DNA of 13,728 bases from Ruminococcus sp. Its GTDB lineage: Bacteria > Bacillota > Clostridia > Oscillospirales > Ruminococcaceae. The notes beneath the pieces are model-generated. The model saw only the letters and a program-made list of their open reading frames with translations, was not told where the DNA came from and did no database searches. Both the position numbers and the translations under genes were made by a program. Of the stretch, positions 1 to 6,448 are shown piece after piece. Each line of letters begins with the position of its first letter. The first letter of the stretch is position 1. The stretch spans positions 1 through 13,728 of the forward strand of contig JAISHJ010000045.1 of NCBI GenBank assembly GCA_031262625.1, given 5' to 3'.

Positions 1-483
1 CCCAATGACTTTTTAGATACAGTAATAAACATACGTCTGCCTAACCCGTTTTTACCGGATTCGCCGCAAAGAATTGCTTCCGATACGTCGCAAAAATTAT
101 CGGTGCGTTTTTCCGAAACAGTGAAATTTTATCTTGACAGCGGCAACGAAAAAAGCCTTAAGATTATTCCGCTTGTTTACGCAGGATGGCTTCGTTATCT
201 TTTGGCGAAAGATGATGAACTTGAAAGTTTCGCTCTAAGCTCCGACCCTTTGTCAGACTATCTTAAGGACTTTTCTTGCGGAATAACTGTCGGGGAAAAT
301 TACACCGAAGAATTCCTAAAAAATCACTATAGAAAACTACTGTCGGATGAAAAAATCTTCGGAATAGACCTTACGGAAACTTCTCTTTTTGATAAGATTT
401 TGGCTTTTCTTTCGATGATGCTAAGGGGCAAAAATGCTGTTCGCGAGACGATAAAATATGTGTTGTCGGAGGAACATATTTAA
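1..483 (+). CDS. uxuB: Fructuronate reductase, mannitol dehydrogenase family (3' part; start lies left of the window)
   Basis: The reading frame is open from base 1 and ends at TAA 481-483, giving the last 160 residues of a protein that is normally about 480-540 residues long. The segment has the C-terminal helical domain signature of long-chain mannitol dehydrogenase-family uronate reductases: NPFLPDSPQRIASDTSQK near the start of the visible part, then a stretch containing AGWLRYLL. The family reduces D-fructuronate to D-mannonate with NADH in the cytoplasm. The assignment to UxuB rather than tagaturonate reductase (UxaB) rests on resemblance and on the neighbours uxaC, eda and kdgK, which serve both pathways, so UxaB is the main alternative. 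The GTG at 103 is an internal valine, not a start. The stop overlaps the uxaC start by one base (TAATG), which suggests translational coupling. The catalytic Lys region and the Rossmann domain lie outside the window. Confidence 0.85.
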   Translation, partial: PNDFLDTVINIRLPNPFLPDSPQRIASDTSQKLSVRFSETVKFYLDSGNEKSLKIIPLVYAGWLRYLLAKDDELESFALSSDPLSDYLKDFSCGITVGENYTEEFLKNHYRKLLSDEKIFGIDLTETSLFDKILAFLSMMLRGKNAVRETIKYVLSEEHI

Positions 484-1946
484 TGAAAAAATTCATGGAC
501 GAAGAATTTTTGCTTAGCAGTAAAACTGCTCAAAATCTATATGAAAATTACGCAAAAACCCTCCCGAGTATAGACTTTCACAGTCACGTTTCCGCGCAGG
601 AAATATATGAAAATCGCCGCTTTAATAACCTCACCGAAGCGTGGCTTGAACACGACCACTACAAATGGCGGATTATGCGCGCGAGAGGAGCGGGGGAGGG
701 GCTTATAACAGCTTTTGATAAGCCTTCGCTAAGGCGCGTGAACTGGAAAACGAATTCGCGTTTCGGGGAAGCGGATTATGAGCATGAGAAGCTGTCGAAG
801 GCGCGCTTTGAAGCATTTGCCGCCGCGCTCCCCTATGCTATGGGCAACCCTGTCTACCACTTTTCGCATCTTGAACTTAAGCGTTACTTTGACTGTGACC
901 TGATAATTAACGAAGAAAACGCGGAAGCAATTAATAATATCTGCAACGAAAAGCTAAAAGATATGCCGGTGCGTGAAATTATAAAGCGTTCAAATGTCGC
1001 AGCCTTATGCACTACCGACGACCCTTGCGACGACCTTTATTACCACTTAAAGCTAAAAGAAGAAGGTTATCCCGTAAAGGTTCTTCCGTCATTTCGCCCT
1101 GATAAGGCTTATAATATCGAGAAGGACGGCTGGCGAAAGTACATAGACAAGCTTTCTGAAATTTCGGGTATTAATATCGACTGCGTTCAAAAACTTAAAT
1201 ATGCGCTGAAAAAAAGAATTGATTTTTTTGCCGAGAACGGCTGCAAAGCTTCCGACCATGGCGCAGACGCGCTTTTTGAAGGAATAGCCGACGATGAAAC
1301 TGCGGAAATAATTTTTCAGAAAGCTTATAAGTCCGAAAAAATATCCGACAGCGAAGCAAATCTTTTCCGTAAAAATATCATGGTTTCTTTGTGCAGAAAA
1401 TATTCCGAATTAGACTGGGTAAACGAAATTCATGTCGGAGTAAAGCGCAATGTAAACTCTCGAAAATTCACAGAGTTAGGAGCCGACACAGGCTTTGACG
1501 TTATTAATCCACTTCCGTCACTGACAGGGCTTTTTGACCTTTTTAATACTCTTGAAAAAGAAAAATCACTTCCGAAAACTATAATTTTTTCGGCGAATTC
1601 GGGCGACAACGCGCTTATAAATACTCTTGCGGGAAGCTTTCAGGCTGAAAATTCCTACGGAAAAATTGTGCAGGGCGCGGCGTGGTGGTTTAACGACACT
1701 GAGGGCGGAATAAGAAAACAGCTTACCGACATGGCGGAGTATTCGGTCCTCGGGAATTTTGTCGGAATGCTTACCGACAGCAGAAGTTTTCTTTCCTACA
1801 CACGCCATGAATATTTCAGGCGAATCCTTTGTGACACGATAGGAACATGGGTAGACGAAGGGCGTTATCCGAATGATGAAAAATTCCTCGGCGAATTTAT
1901 TCGGAATTTATGCTTTTATAACGCGAAAAATTTCTTTAATTTTTAG
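483..1946 (+). CDS. uxaC: Glucuronate (uronate) isomerase
   Basis: This 487-residue protein is close to the usual UxaC length of about 470. It isomerises D-glucuronate to D-fructuronate (and galacturonate to tagaturonate) in the cytoplasm, the first step of the Ashwell pathway. The N-terminus MKKFMDEEFLL is typical of the family. An amidohydrolase-like HxH metal motif is at His33/His35 in DFHSH, followed by NRRFNNLTEAWLEHDHYKWR, a strongly conserved block at about 45-63. Near the C-terminus, AAWWFND (about 400) and DSRSF...RHEYFRR (432-447) are also family hallmarks. The ATG at 483 overlaps the preceding stop by one base and follows GGAGG at 468-472 with a 10-base gap. The next gene starts 8 bases after the stop. 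Substrate preference between glucuronate and galacturonate cannot be read from sequence; the nearby GH67 gene argues for glucuronate. Confidence 0.96.
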   Translation: MKKFMDEEFLLSSKTAQNLYENYAKTLPSIDFHSHVSAQEIYENRRFNNLTEAWLEHDHYKWRIMRARGAGEGLITAFDKPSLRRVNWKTNSRFGEADYEHEKLSKARFEAFAAALPYAMGNPVYHFSHLELKRYFDCDLIINEENAEAINNICNEKLKDMPVREIIKRSNVAALCTTDDPCDDLYYHLKLKEEGYPVKVLPSFRPDKAYNIEKDGWRKYIDKLSEISGINIDCVQKLKYALKKRIDFFAENGCKASDHGADALFEGIADDETAEIIFQKAYKSEKISDSEANLFRKNIMVSLCRKYSELDWVNEIHVGVKRNVNSRKFTELGADTGFDVINPLPSLTGLFDLFNTLEKEKSLPKTIIFSANSGDNALINTLAGSFQAENSYGKIVQGAAWWFNDTEGGIRKQLTDMAEYSVLGNFVGMLTDSRSFLSYTRHEYFRRILCDTIGTWVDEGRYPNDEKFLGEFIRNLCFYNAKNFFNF

Positions 1947-1954
1947 AGGTAATA

Positions 1955-2614
1955 ATGGATAAAAGTTTTTTCGGCGCGCTCTATGTAAACGGAATCGTTC
2001 CCGTCGCGGTAATTGATGACGAAAACGACGCCGTTCCACTTGCGGGAGCGCTTTTAGCCGGCGGAATCGACTGTATAGAAGTTACTTTCCGAACAGGTGC
2101 CGCCGCAAAATCAATTGAACTTATACATAAAAATTTCCCCGATATGCTAATCGGCGCAGGAACAATCTTAACGCCTTCACAGGCTGAATCTGCTATGGCT
2201 GCCGGCGCAGGATTTATCGTAAGTCCGGGCTTTTCAAAAGCGGTTACGAAGTTTTGTAAAGCTTCGCAAATGCCGTTTATTCCCGGAGTAGCTACAGCTA
2301 CAGAAATAATTACCGCGCTTGAAAACGACATTAAGGCGGTGAAATTTTTTCCTGCAAAACAAGCAGGCGGTCTCGAATATCTAAAGGCACTTTCTCCGGT
2401 TTTCACAGACGTAAAATTCATGCCGACCGGAGGAATTGACCTTGAAAATTTGGCTGACTATTTAGAACTTCAATCGGTCTTCTGTTGCGGCGGCTCGTTT
2501 ATGTGCAGTAAGAAACTGCTTGAAGAAAAAGACTACAAAAAAATAGCCGAGCTTTCAAAATCGGCTGTAGAAATCGTGAAAAATAAACGTGAAAAAAGGT
2601 ATTTTTATGCTTAA
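1955..2614 (+). CDS. eda: 2-keto-3-deoxy-6-phosphogluconate (KDPG) aldolase
   Basis: A 219-residue class I aldolase that cleaves KDPG to pyruvate and glyceraldehyde-3-phosphate, the last step of uronate catabolism. It shows the family pattern: Glu42 and Arg46 in IEVTFRT, Thr70 in GAGTILTP, SPGF at 90-93, the Schiff-base Lys130 in VKFFPA, the phosphate-binding PTGGI at about 157, and CCGGSFM near 176. The start ATG at 1955 is preceded by GAGGT (1946-1950), and the ribosome site begins inside the uxaC stop codon. The usual FFPAE is FFPAK here (Lys134), one residue past the core motif and probably harmless. The 3' end overlaps the next gene by 8 bases (ATGCTTAA), again suggesting coupled translation. 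The protein is small and soluble, probably a trimer as in the family. Some genomes call this gene kdgA. Confidence 0.95.
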   Translation: MDKSFFGALYVNGIVPVAVIDDENDAVPLAGALLAGGIDCIEVTFRTGAAAKSIELIHKNFPDMLIGAGTILTPSQAESAMAAGAGFIVSPGFSKAVTKFCKASQMPFIPGVATATEIITALENDIKAVKFFPAKQAGGLEYLKALSPVFTDVKFMPTGGIDLENLADYLELQSVFCCGGSFMCSKKLLEEKDYKKIAELSKSAVEIVKNKREKRYFYA

Positions 2615-3689
2615 GATTAAAGAGAGTGCGGAATTTGACCTTGTGTCGATGGGTGAGGTAATGCTACGCTTTGACCCGGGTGAGGGAAGAATAAAAAACG
2701 CCCGCAGTTTTAATGTCTGGGAGGGCGGCGGCGAATACAATGCGGCGCGGGGTTTGCGGCGTTGCTTTGGTATGAAAACCGCCGTAATAACCGCCTTTGC
2801 GGACAATGAAGTCGGAAGGCTTGCCGAAGACTTAATTTTACAGGGCGGCGTAGATGTAAGTTATATAAAATGGCTCCCCTTTGACGGTGTGGGGAGGGAA
2901 GCGCGAAACGGGCTTAATTTTGTTGAGCGCGGCTTCGGAATCCGCGGCGCAAAATCTGTCTCCGACAGGGCGAATACTGCAATTTCAAAACTCTCTGCAA
3001 AGGACGTTGACTTTGACGAAATTTTCGCGAAAACAAAATGGTTTCATACCGGCGGAATTTACGCCGCTCTCTCCGAAACTTCGGCACAGACTGCGCTTGA
3101 AGCAGTAAGAACAGCAAAAAAACACGGCGTTATTGTCAGTTTCGACCTTAACTACAGAGCATCACTCTGGAAAGACAACGGCGGACTTACACACTGCAGA
3201 GAAGTATGCAGAGAGATTGCAAAATATGTTGACGTTATGATAGGCAACGAGGAGGATTTTACCGCTTGTTTGGGCTATAAAATTGAGGGGAACGACGGCA
3301 GATTTTCAGAACTAAACCTTAATTCTTACGAGAAGATGATAAGGAAAGCAAGCGGTGATTACCCTAACTTTGAAGTAGTAGCGACAACACTCCGCACAGT
3401 AAAAAGCGCGACTGTAAACGACTGGTCGGCGGTGCTTTTTGCGGAGGATAAGCTATACCAAGGTATGAATTTCCCGAATCTTGAAATTTTAGACCGCGTG
3501 GGCGGCGGTGACAGCTTCGCTTCCGGGCTAATCTACGGGCTTTTGACGGGGCAGGACTTCGGGGTTGCTCTTAATTACGGCGTTGCCCACGGCGCGCTCG
3601 CCATGACTACCCCCGGCGATACTTCCTTCGCGTCAAAAGCAGAGGTAGAAGCTTTAATGAGCGGCGGCGGCGCAAGGATAGTGCGGTAG
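2607..3689 (+). CDS. kdgK: 2-keto-3-deoxygluconate (KDG) kinase, PfkB family
   Basis: A 360-residue ribokinase/PfkB-family sugar kinase that phosphorylates KDG to KDPG, the substrate of the aldolase encoded just upstream. Visible motifs are the N-terminal MGEVMLRFDP, WEGGGEYNAARGL (PfkB signature 1 area, substrate binding), FDLNYRASLWK, typical of KDG kinases, and GGGDSFASG with the catalytic base Asp302. I chose ATG 2607 over the in-frame GTG at 2589 because AAAAAAGG (2592-2599) is a good ribosome site 7 bases before it and would lie inside the coding region otherwise. The start then overlaps the eda stop by 8 bases. The TAG at 3687-3689 is only 7 bases from the stop of the convergent zinc-ribbon gene, so there is no room for a terminator between the two. 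This is the last gene of the operon in the window. Confidence 0.93.
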   Translation: MLKIKESAEFDLVSMGEVMLRFDPGEGRIKNARSFNVWEGGGEYNAARGLRRCFGMKTAVITAFADNEVGRLAEDLILQGGVDVSYIKWLPFDGVGREARNGLNFVERGFGIRGAKSVSDRANTAISKLSAKDVDFDEIFAKTKWFHTGGIYAALSETSAQTALEAVRTAKKHGVIVSFDLNYRASLWKDNGGLTHCREVCREIAKYVDVMIGNEEDFTACLGYKIEGNDGRFSELNLNSYEKMIRKASGDYPNFEVVATTLRTVKSATVNDWSAVLFAEDKLYQGMNFPNLEILDRVGGGDSFASGLIYGLLTGQDFGVALNYGVAHGALAMTTPGDTSFASKAEVEALMSGGGARIVR

Positions 3690-3696
3690 AAATACC

Positions 3697-4578
3697 TTAC
3701 GAAAATACAGATACGGGAATACTGCCGATTAAATTATAAAGAACTATAAGCAGGATTATCACGCCCAGAGTAATAAGCTTAGCATTTCGCGAAACTTGCC
3801 TGCGGGAGTAACGTTTTATCTTTTCCGGGATTACATATTCCGGAATATTTTCTTTAAGGCGGGCGTGTGCTTTTTCAAGAAGTTTGTTGTGAAATTTTGT
3901 GTTAAATTTCGCCTTCTTAATATTAAACAGCAGATTTATTTCACTTACAAGTAAACGATTAAGCGTTTCATTAAATTCCTTAGAAGCTATTTCATCAAGT
4001 TCTCTGATAAACTCTGCTATTATGTCGGCGAAAGGCTGATAGAGCGGCTTATAAAATTCTTTTCTGATACCGTGCCTGTCCTGCTTTCCGTATTGAAAGA
4101 ATTTATGGCGGCGAAAAATCTCGAGATTTTTCGCGAAAGTTTTTATAAGTTCTTCGTCCTCCGGCGTACCTTTCCAAAGTTCGCTAACGGCTGAAATTGA
4201 ATTTTTGAAAATTCTAAGGCTCATATCCCGAAGGCTCATGTCAGAACTGCCGTCCGTCAGAATAACCTTCGCGAAAGGCTCATATAAAAGTGCTTCAAGG
4301 CTTCCGGAATTGACGCTTGTTGCTTGATGGTAGTATTCCCTCACACCATTCCAGTCGCCGTTTTTGAAGCATCGCCTTGCGTTTTTAATAGCGGTGTGAT
4401 ACGCTCCGGAATTATCATATGTATGGGTGTGCGAAATCTTAACATTTTGCTCAATAACGAGTTTTTGATACTGTTCGTCTGTATATTTGGTCCCGCAGTT
4501 TTCGCAGATAAAAAATCCGTCATAACGCTCCAGATTAGGGCTTCCGCAGCTTTGACATTTTAATGCTTCTTTTGTCAT
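3697..4578 (-). CDS. Zinc-ribbon protein with C-terminal membrane anchor, function unknown
   Basis: I do not recognise a characterised function. The 293-residue protein begins with a TFIIB-like zinc ribbon, Cys8-x2-Cys11 and Cys25-x2-Cys28, in a KCQSCGS...FICENCGTKY context. This resembles a common class of Clostridia hypothetical proteins in which the ribbon precedes a TPR-like segment. Residues about 50-100 look TPR-like (alternating helices, with AIKNARRCFKNGDW). The middle (100-250) is charged and probably helical. One hydrophobic segment at about 268-288 follows a basic stretch (KIKRYSRRQVSRNAK), so the protein is predicted to be tail-anchored with the ribbon in the cytoplasm. The start is ATG at 4578 with GAGGG about 6 bases upstream. 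It has its own near-perfect promoter (4610-4638). Convergent with kdgK, 7 bases apart. A perfect 24-bp palindrome (4111-4134) lies inside the coding region. Confidence 0.8.
   Translation of the reverse strand: MTKEALKCQSCGSPNLERYDGFFICENCGTKYTDEQYQKLVIEQNVKISHTHTYDNSGAYHTAIKNARRCFKNGDWNGVREYYHQATSVNSGSLEALLYEPFAKVILTDGSSDMSLRDMSLRIFKNSISAVSELWKGTPEDEELIKTFAKNLEIFRRHKFFQYGKQDRHGIRKEFYKPLYQPFADIIAEFIRELDEIASKEFNETLNRLLVSEINLLFNIKKAKFNTKFHNKLLEKAHARLKENIPEYVIPEKIKRYSRRQVSRNAKLITLGVIILLIVLYNLIGSIPVSVFS
4111..4134. repeat. Perfect 24-bp palindrome inside the zinc-ribbon gene
   Basis: The half GCGAAAAATCTC is followed immediately by its exact reverse complement GAGATTTTTCGC. As RNA it folds into a 10-bp stem with a UCGA loop. 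On the + strand it is followed, after GAAAG, by TTTTTATAAG. It could therefore be a weak terminator for read-through from kdgK about 420 bases upstream, or a protein-binding site. On the minus strand it encodes roughly AKNLEIFR of the zinc-ribbon protein. Confidence 0.6.
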
Positions 4579-4749
4579 ATGTTCCCTCGCGATTACTTAT
4601 TATAGCTTAATTATACATTATATAAGAAGGTTTGTCAAGAGATACGCTGATTTGACAGTGTAAGATAATTTTCAAAAAAGCGGCACCATACGCTTAAAAT
4701 ATGTGTCTGTATATATGACGATCGTTAAAAAACAAAAGGAGGCGAAATA
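4579..4749. other. Divergent intergenic region between the zinc-ribbon gene and the sigma factor gene
   Basis: A 171-base AT-rich spacer. It holds the minus-strand promoter described separately. On the plus side there is an AAGGAGG ribosome site (4736-4742), 7 bases before the sigma factor ATG. A short palindrome ACGATCGT lies at about 4718-4725. A plus-strand TTGACA at 4652-4657 has no acceptable -10 at 16-18 bases, so the sigma gene's promoter is not identified. An ECF-type autoregulated promoter is possible but cannot be called. Confidence 0.5.
4610..4638 (-). promoter_or_regulatory. Consensus housekeeping promoter for the zinc-ribbon gene
   Basis: Read on the minus strand, TTGACA (4638-4633), a 17-base spacer and TATAAT (4615-4610) match the sigma-A consensus at all twelve positions. 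Transcription should begin near 4603, leaving a leader of about 25 bases before ATG 4578. Confidence 0.85.
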
Positions 4750-5271
4750 ATGTTTGACCTATGGGGCATACAAAACGGAAGCGAGCGCGCTCTTGAAAGA
4801 ATTATTGATAAGTATTCCGCGTACGTCTGTACTATAATAAGAAACACCGTCGGGGAGAGCCTTTCTCACGAAGATATTGAGGAACTTGCGTCGGATGTGT
4901 TCTTAGCGCTCTGGAATAATGCCGCGAAGATAAAAGGCGACAACCTTAAATCTTATTTGGGGAAGATTGCACATAATCTTTCGATAAACCGTCTGCGAAT
5001 GGTCCGCGAAACTCTCCCGCTTGATGATGAAATTATCGGCAGTACCGAGGATGAACTAATCGGAAATGAGGAGAGGGAAGCGGTAAAGTCAGCCGTTCTT
5101 GCGATGAATTCGCCCGACCGTGAAATTTTCCTTCGTTATTACTATAACGCAGAGCCGGTTGCTCTTGTAGCAAGAAGTACAGGCTTAACAGAAGCCGCCG
5201 TCAAACACCGTCTGGCACGCGGCAGAGAAAAGCTCGCTAAAAATTTCATCAAGGAGGGCATTTATGAATAA
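4750..5271 (+). CDS. ECF-type RNA polymerase sigma factor
   Basis: A 173-residue protein with the two-domain layout of extracytoplasmic-function sigma factors. Region 2 covers about 8-75: the HEDIEELASDVFLALW stretch at 40-55 matches the core-binding and -10 recognition helices, and SYLGKIAHNLSINRLR follows. Region 4 covers about 115-165: SPDREIFLRYYY, then a helix-turn-helix in VARSTGLTEAAVKHRLARGREKL that would contact the -35 element. It directs core polymerase to a stress or envelope regulon. ATG 4750 follows AAGGAGG at ideal spacing. The stop overlaps the next start by 8 bases (ATGAATAA), which couples it to a membrane protein with the position of an anti-sigma factor. The specific ECF group and the inducing signal cannot be told from this sequence. 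Confidence 0.92.
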   Translation: MFDLWGIQNGSERALERIIDKYSAYVCTIIRNTVGESLSHEDIEELASDVFLALWNNAAKIKGDNLKSYLGKIAHNLSINRLRMVRETLPLDDEIIGSTEDELIGNEEREAVKSAVLAMNSPDREIFLRYYYNAEPVALVARSTGLTEAAVKHRLARGREKLAKNFIKEGIYE

Positions 5272-6448
5272 CAACAACGAAATATGGTCGTCAAGACGTA
5301 TAAAGGAGCTCACAATGAATAAATTACCGAAAAAATCGGTTTCATACTCCAAACTGCTTAAAAGAGCAAGCATTTTAGCGGCAGTTGCTGTAGTAGCAGC
5401 CATCTCGACCGTAGGAGTATACGCGGCGATAAATTACCTAAAGCCCTCCGAAGTAGCGGAGCGGCTGCACTACCCGGAGGTTGCAGAACAGTTTGAAATA
5501 CAAACGTCGTTTATTAATACTACAAATAGTACAAATACGGCAGAAAGTGCCGAAAGTAGTGCTGTGGCACCTGCTGCTGTAATATCCGAACCTGAATCCG
5601 TAACTTCCGGCGGCTATACCTTCACACTTTTAGGCGTAACGAGCGGTGCAGACCTGAACGTTATGAAAGAAGATGCGGAGGATGGAAGAACTTATGCGGT
5701 AGTAGCTATCGAAAATGCAGACGGCACTCCCTTTGACAGCGAAACCTTCTATGTTGATATGGATTCGCCGCGGTTTTTCGTATCGCCTTTAGTCCACGGC
5801 AGAGAGCCTTGGAAAGGCGGAGCGATTATTCAGGGCGGCGGAGGTGCTGCCGAGCGTATAATTGACGGAATACTCTATAGACTGATAGACTGCGACAATA
5901 TCGAAATTTTCGCCGACACGGGAGTTTCCCTCGCCGTTTCTACAGGAAATTTCTACAGCACGGAAGCTTTCGACTATAACGCAGAAACAGGATTAACGAC
6001 AGCGAAGGATTTTGACGGAGGAAGTGCGATATTTGAATTGCCGCTCGACCCCGCGCTGGGAGACCCTCAAAAGGCGGCGGCGTATTGGGAGAAATTCGAA
6101 TATGAAGCGACACAGACAGCACCTGAATTACCGCCGGAAATACAGCGTTTTGAAAGCAACTGGGAAAAAGCCGACTGGGAAGACGTTACGGTAGTAGAAG
6201 GCACTACAGAGATTCTTACACCGGACGAAGAGGGTAAGGTTAAATATTCCTACGAAGTGCCCGAAAACGGCGGCGGTTCATTTACACTCGACGTTAATCT
6301 TATTCAGTATGAAATCGGCGTTCCTATAATCTACGGCGGAAGCGAAATGAAACGCGAAGACGGAACATTCACTGTTTACAGCACAAGGCTTACATTCAAT
6401 GAAGACGGAACGGTTACGGCAGAAGTAGTTATCCCTAACAACTTATAA
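5264..6448 (+). CDS. Membrane-anchored partner of the ECF sigma factor (putative anti-sigma, DUF4179-like)
   Basis: A 394-residue single-pass membrane protein. A short basic cytoplasmic tail (1-35, with IWSSRRIKELTMNKL) leads to a transmembrane helix at about 36-56. A KPSEVAERL segment and a Ser/Thr/Asn/Ala-rich linker (about 80-105) follow, then an extracytoplasmic domain with YTFTLLGVTSGADL, YAVVAIENADG and FFVSPLV. This resembles a family of Clostridia proteins that sit next to ECF sigma factors; I relate it to DUF4179 only loosely. No HxxxCxxC zinc anti-sigma motif is present, so any sigma binding would have to use the short tail. ATG 5264 has AAGGAGG (5251-5257) at 6 bases and overlaps the sigma stop by 8 bases. 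The 3' end overlaps the convergent mtaB by 14 bases. Role as anti-sigma is inferred from position. Confidence 0.75.
   Translation: MNNNNEIWSSRRIKELTMNKLPKKSVSYSKLLKRASILAAVAVVAAISTVGVYAAINYLKPSEVAERLHYPEVAEQFEIQTSFINTTNSTNTAESAESSAVAPAAVISEPESVTSGGYTFTLLGVTSGADLNVMKEDAEDGRTYAVVAIENADGTPFDSETFYVDMDSPRFFVSPLVHGREPWKGGAIIQGGGGAAERIIDGILYRLIDCDNIEIFADTGVSLAVSTGNFYSTEAFDYNAETGLTTAKDFDGGSAIFELPLDPALGDPQKAAAYWEKFEYEATQTAPELPPEIQRFESNWEKADWEDVTVVEGTTEILTPDEEGKVKYSYEVPENGGGSFTLDVNLIQYEIGVPIIYGGSEMKREDGTFTVYSTRLTFNEDGTVTAEVVIPNNL

Noticed and set aside
1566..1808. Minus-strand open frame inside uxaC, and similar frames opposite eda, kdgK, copA and GH67
   Set aside because: Each lies entirely opposite a well-supported gene, lacks a ribosome site and resembles no protein family I know.
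2589..2606. GTG start for kdgK
   Set aside because: The ribosome site for ATG 2607 would lie inside the coding region; the extra six residues (MKKGIF) simply translate that site.
3835..3848. 14-bp palindrome ATATTCCGGAATAT downstream of kdgK as a terminator
   Set aside because: A 14-bp palindrome is expected about once in a window of this size, the stem is AT-rich and short, and the U-tract is interrupted.
4652..4657. TTGACA as the -35 box of the sigma factor gene
   Set aside because: No -10-like hexamer occurs at 16-18 bases; the region there is an A-run.
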